From contig JALUYN010000556.1 of assembly GCA_027012915.1 (NCBI GenBank), forward strand, positions 1 through 8,608: a stretch of 8,608 bases of DNA, read 5' to 3'. Positions within the stretch are counted from its first letter, which is position 1, and every line of letters starts with the position of its first letter. Source of the DNA: Cellvibrionaceae bacterium. GTDB taxonomy: Bacteria; Pseudomonadota; Gammaproteobacteria; Pseudomonadales; Cellvibrionaceae. The position numbers and the translations under genes were made by a program. The notes beneath the pieces were generated by a model, which ran no database searches, was not told where the DNA came from, and saw only the letters and a program-made list of their open reading frames with translations. Below are positions 6,186-8,608 of the stretch, piece after piece.

Positions 6186-6210
6186 GCGGGTGCCTTGCGC
6201 CCGCTCTTTT
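6186..6210 (+). terminator. Rho-independent terminator of the lipoprotein gene
   Basis: GCGGGTGC (6186-6193) pairs with GCGCCCGC (6197-6204) over a CTT loop, giving eight base pairs with one G-U wobble. TCTTTT follows immediately (6205-6210). It starts 13 bases after the lipoprotein stop. Confidence 0.88.
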
Positions 6211-6256
6211 GCGTTATATCTTTTGAGAGGCTAATACTCTTATCGACTAATGACCT

Positions 6257-6287
6257 GTGACACGTTTCTAGCCGGGCGACCTATACT
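6257..6287 (+). promoter_or_regulatory. Candidate promoter of the 88-residue membrane protein gene
   Basis: TATACT at 6282-6287 matches the -10 consensus at five of six bases. GTGACA at 6257-6262 is a possible -35 with a long 19-nt spacer. It lies after the preceding terminator and about 33 bp before the start codon, which fits an independent transcript. Confidence 0.4.
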
Positions 6288-6319
6288 CAAATCTGAAGTG
6301 GAAGTATTGGGGTGTTGCC

Positions 6320-6586
6320 ATGCTAAAAGAACTGTTGTTTTTTTATTGGACCTTGTTTAGTCGTTTCACCTGGAAGCCCGCATGGATGGAAGTGGAGAAT
6401 CCCGAAGCCAGGCATTTTCATCGGCGGCGATTTACACAACGCTATCGCCAGCGCCAGAAGCTGGTAGAGCGTATCTGGCTATTTGCGGCTCTGCTGCTGT
6501 TCTTTTTTCCCAGTCCACCATTAGCGGTAGCGGGGATTCTGTTTTCTACCTTTTTATCATTTTGTATTCTCGATGAGTCGGAATAG
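6320..6586 (+). CDS. Small membrane protein with C-terminal helical hairpin, unknown function
   Basis: I do not recognise this 88-residue protein. The N-terminal half is aromatic and basic (FFYWTLFSRFTWKPAW at 7-22; RRRFTQRYRQRQK at 35-47). Two hydrophobic segments at about 52-63 and 67-84 are joined by PSPP (64-67), giving a membrane hairpin, and the tail DESE is acidic. The basic stretch before the first helix suggests that the N-terminal half faces the cytoplasm. GGGGTG about 5 nt before ATG is a weak ribosome site. It follows the lipoprotein terminator by 109 bp and probably has its own promoter. An overlapping frame at 6382-6576 is less convincing. Confidence 0.65.
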   Translation: MLKELLFFYWTLFSRFTWKPAWMEVENPEARHFHRRRFTQRYRQRQKLVERIWLFAALLLFFFPSPPLAVAGILFSTFLSFCILDESE

Positions 6587-6636
6587 TGCGTGCCAGTGAG
6601 GCAGATTTGGTCAATGGTTTGTGTGGATTGCTGATC

Positions 6637-6658
6637 TATTATTAGGGCTTCAATAATA
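6637..6658 (+). promoter_or_regulatory. AT-rich inverted repeat in the DUF1330 leader
   Basis: TATTATT (6637-6643) pairs with AATAATA (6652-6658) around an 8-nt loop AGGGCTTC, just upstream of the GGAAG ribosome site. It could be a weak hairpin, a protein site, or part of a promoter, since TATTAT also resembles a -10. No matching -35 is seen. Confidence 0.3.
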
Positions 6659-6673
6659 ATCAAAGGAAGTACC

Positions 6674-7090
6674 ATGTCTCACGTCGACCCTACTCGAGAG
6701 CAGTTTGATGCGTTTAAAGATCTGCCGCGCGATCAACCTATTTTGATGTTAAATCTGATTCGTCTACGCGATCAGGCCCAATATCCTGACGATCGTGAGG
6801 CAACCGGGGCTGAGGCCTATGCCAGTTACGGCAAGGAAAGTGGTCCCATATTTCAGGGGCTGGGTGGTGAAATTGTTTGGCGTGGAAAGCCGGAAACCGT
6901 ATTGATTGGACCGCAAGACGAATCTTGGGATATCGCATTTATCGCTCGCTACCCCAATGCCGGAGCCTTTATGGCTATGGTAACCGATGAAAACTACAAG
7001 AAAGCTGTGGTGCATCGCCAGGCTGCAGTCGATGACAGTCGATTGGTGCGTATGGCGGAATCAGATGCCGGCAATGGTGCTTTCGGCTAG
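6674..7090 (+). CDS. DUF1330 family protein
   Basis: This 138-residue protein resembles the DUF1330 family, small soluble proteins with a dimeric alpha/beta-barrel (ferredoxin-like) fold whose biochemical role is not settled. Typical elements are the first strand [13 protein letters not shown] (21-33), [13 protein letters not shown] (48-60) with the conserved Y-to-G turn, [17 protein letters not shown] (64-80) and [43 protein letters not shown] (85-127). The usual family length is about 95 residues, so this is a longer member with an N-terminal helix ([13 protein letters not shown]). GGAAG at 6665-6669 lies 4 nt before ATG. The stop overlaps that of the convergent recQ in CTAG, so antisense transcription is possible. 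It has no evident operon partner. Confidence 0.85.
   Translation: MSHVDPTREQFDAFKDLPRDQPILMLNLIRLRDQAQYPDDREATGAEAYASYGKESGPIFQGLGGEIVWRGKPETVLIGPQDESWDIAFIARYPNAGAFMAMVTDENYKKAVVHRQAAVDDSRLVRMAESDAGNGAFG
7087..7090. other. CTAG shared by two convergent stop codons
   Basis: The plus-strand DUF1330 frame ends in TAG at 7088-7090. The minus-strand recQ frame ends in TAG read from 7089-7087. The palindrome CTAG serves both, so the genes overlap by four bases and no terminator fits between them. Confidence 0.9.
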
Positions 7091-8608
7091 GGGGTGTGAG
7101 CGGCGATGATTCTGATAAATTCATCGCCGTATTTTTTCAATTTTCGCTCGCCGACGCCGTTAACGTGACTCATCTGTTGCAGGGTGGTGGGAAGTCGGAT
7201 GCACATCTCTTGCAGGGTCTGGTTACTGAACACAACGTACGGCGGCACGTCTTGCTCGTCGGCCAATTCGCGGCGGCGCTCGCGCAGGGCTTCCCAGAGT
7301 TCCACATCTATATCTCCGGGCAAAGGCGTGCGGGTCGTCTGACGTTGGGCCTTCTTGCGCACGTCCAGGCGCAGGTCCAGCATTTCTTCACCTCGCAATA
7401 GTGGTCGGCATTTTTCCTCCAGCTTCAGCGCGCCAAAGCCAGAGAAGTCGACGCTCAGGTAGCCTCGTGCTACCAGTTGCCGAAATACCGAGCGCCATTG
7501 ATTGGTGTCGAGCTCTCCGCCAATGCCGAAGGTGCTGAGGGTATTGTGCTTGAGCTGCTGAACGCGATCATTGTCGCTGCCCCGCAAGACGTCGATGATG
7601 TGGTTGACCCCAAAGCGCTGGCCACAACGATACACAGTACTGAGGGCCTTGCGCGCCGCTTCGGTGCCATCCCAGGTGCTGGGGGGTTCGAGGCAGGTAT
7701 CGCAGTTGCCGCAGGGTTCAGACAGTTGATCTCCGAAGTAGTTGAGCAGTGCCTGGCGTCGACAGCTGGTGATTTCACAGAGGCCTAGCATGGCACTGAG
7801 GCGGTGCTGCTCGGCAAGTTTGTGTTCCATGCTGCCTTCGGAGTTTTGCATCATTTGTCGCAGTTTAATAATGTCCTGCAGACCGTAGGCCATCCAGGCG
7901 TTGGCGGGTTCGCCATCGCGCCCGGCTCTGCCGGTCTCCTGATAGTAGGATTCCAGATTCTTGGGGAGGTCCAGGTGGGCGACAAAGCGCACGTCCGGTT
8001 TGTCGATACCCATGCCGAAGGCGATGGTGGCGACCACGATGATGCCCTCTTCACGGAGAAACCGCTCTTGATGATGACGCCGCAAGCCAGCGTCCAAACC
8101 AGCGTGGTATGGCAGCGCGCTAAAGCCCTCCTGTTGTAGCCAGGCAGCAGTGTCTTCCACTTTCTTGCGCGACAGGCAGTAGACTATGCCGCTGTCCTCC
8201 GGGTGTTCGGTCTTAACAAAGTTCAGCAGCTGTTGGCGGGCGTTGTATTTGACGCTGATGCGGTAGCAGATGTTTGGGCGATCAAAACCGGAGACAAATT
8301 GCTTGGCATTCTGCAGGCTCAGGCGATGAATGATCTCCTCCCGGGTGCGCTGATCGGCGGTGGCCGTTAGGGCTATGCGCGGCACCTGGGGAAACTCACT
8401 GGCGAGCAGGCTCAGTTGCAAGTAGTCGGCGCGAAAATCGTGCCCCCATTGCGAGACGCAGTGGGCTTCGTCGATGGCAAATAGCGCCAATTGCGCGCGT
8501 TGCAACATCTGAACCGTGCGGGGCTGAATCAGACGCTCGGGGGCGATGTAGAGAAAGTCCAAATCGCCGTTGATCAATTTGGATTCCACCGCCTGGGCGG
8601 TTTCCAGA
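7087..8608 (-). CDS. recQ: ATP-dependent DNA helicase RecQ, N-terminus outside the window
   Basis: RecQ is a 3'-to-5' superfamily 2 helicase of homologous recombination and replication-fork repair. The window holds about 506 of some 600 residues. The frame is open to the right edge ([18 protein letters not shown]), so the GTG at 8587-8589 is an internal Val codon. The Walker A motif lies outside. Numbering from that codon, visible parts are LYIAPERL (13-20), DEAH (40-43) with the aromatic-rich loop SQWGHDF, ALTATAD (73-79), FDRPNI (102-107), [12 protein letters not shown] (137-148), YHAGL (161-165), [13 protein letters not shown] (190-202) and [10 protein letters not shown] (217-226). The zinc-binding cysteines C276, C293, C296 and C299, a winged-helix domain and an HRDC domain (about 428-497, [13 protein letters not shown]) follow. 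The gene looks intact and ordinary. It converges on the DUF1330 gene. Confidence 0.97.
   Translation of the reverse strand, partial: LETAQAVESKLINGDLDFLYIAPERLIQPRTVQMLQRAQLALFAIDEAHCVSQWGHDFRADYLQLSLLASEFPQVPRIALTATADQRTREEIIHRLSLQNAKQFVSGFDRPNICYRISVKYNARQQLLNFVKTEHPEDSGIVYCLSRKKVEDTAAWLQQEGFSALPYHAGLDAGLRRHHQERFLREEGIIVVATIAFGMGIDKPDVRFVAHLDLPKNLESYYQETGRAGRDGEPANAWMAYGLQDIIKLRQMMQNSEGSMEHKLAEQHRLSAMLGLCEITSCRRQALLNYFGDQLSEPCGNCDTCLEPPSTWDGTEAARKALSTVYRCGQRFGVNHIIDVLRGSDNDRVQQLKHNTLSTFGIGGELDTNQWRSVFRQLVARGYLSVDFSGFGALKLEEKCRPLLRGEEMLDLRLDVRKKAQRQTTRTPLPGDIDVELWEALRERRRELADEQDVPPYVVFSNQTLQEMCIRLPTTLQQMSHVNGVGERKLKKYGDEFIRIIAAHTP

Noticed and set aside
7477..7788. Plus-strand open frames inside recQ (also 7096-7401 and 7804-8139)
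   Set aside because: They lie opposite conserved RecQ zinc-binding, winged-helix and helicase motifs and show no domain of their own.
8587..8589. GTG as the recQ start codon
   Set aside because: The frame remains open to the window edge with RecQ-like sequence, and the Walker A region must lie further upstream.

Overview
The window carries about ten protein-coding genes, tightly packed on both strands, with no RNA genes, insertion sequences or CRISPR arrays that I can see. Outer-membrane CopB, a lipobox lipoprotein, a proteobacterial-type RecQ and a CopA/CopB pair point to a Gram-negative gammaproteobacterium. The PhyH dioxygenase, DUF1330 and stand-alone GAF genes suggest a marine or aquatic heterotroph. 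That placement comes from protein resemblance alone, so the family and genus are uncertain.

Bases 1-2929 (+) form a metal-handling unit. It holds the 3' part of copA (periplasmic multicopper oxidase, entering from the left edge), copB (outer-membrane copper resistance protein, 11 bp downstream) and mntP (manganese exporter, 27 bp downstream). copA is broken by an apparent one-base deletion near base 129: frame 1 encodes a normal CopA N-terminal segment and frame 3 continues it. A hairpin at 2985-3013 separates mntP from the convergent neighbour.

Bases 3028-5041 form a divergent module. On the minus strand a small four-helix membrane protein is followed 19 bp later by a PhyH-family Fe(II)/2-oxoglutarate dioxygenase. 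On the plus strand is a TetR-family regulator. The gap between them holds a 23-bp imperfect palindrome lying on the predicted -10 and start site of the minus-strand pair, a classic TetR arrangement. This is the best candidate in the window for an uncharacterised regulated pathway.

Bases 5054-6586 hold a stand-alone GAF-domain protein (-), an intergenic region with 17-bp-spaced direct repeats, a LEA-like Ala/Lys/Glu-rich lipoprotein (+) with a strong intrinsic terminator, and an 88-residue membrane protein (+).

Bases 6674-8608 hold a DUF1330 protein (+) and, convergent to it, the C-terminal 506 or so residues of RecQ (-), which runs off the right edge. The two genes share a CTAG in which each strand reads its own TAG stop. 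Much of the window is ordinary chromosomal sequence, and I found no clear defence system or mobile element.
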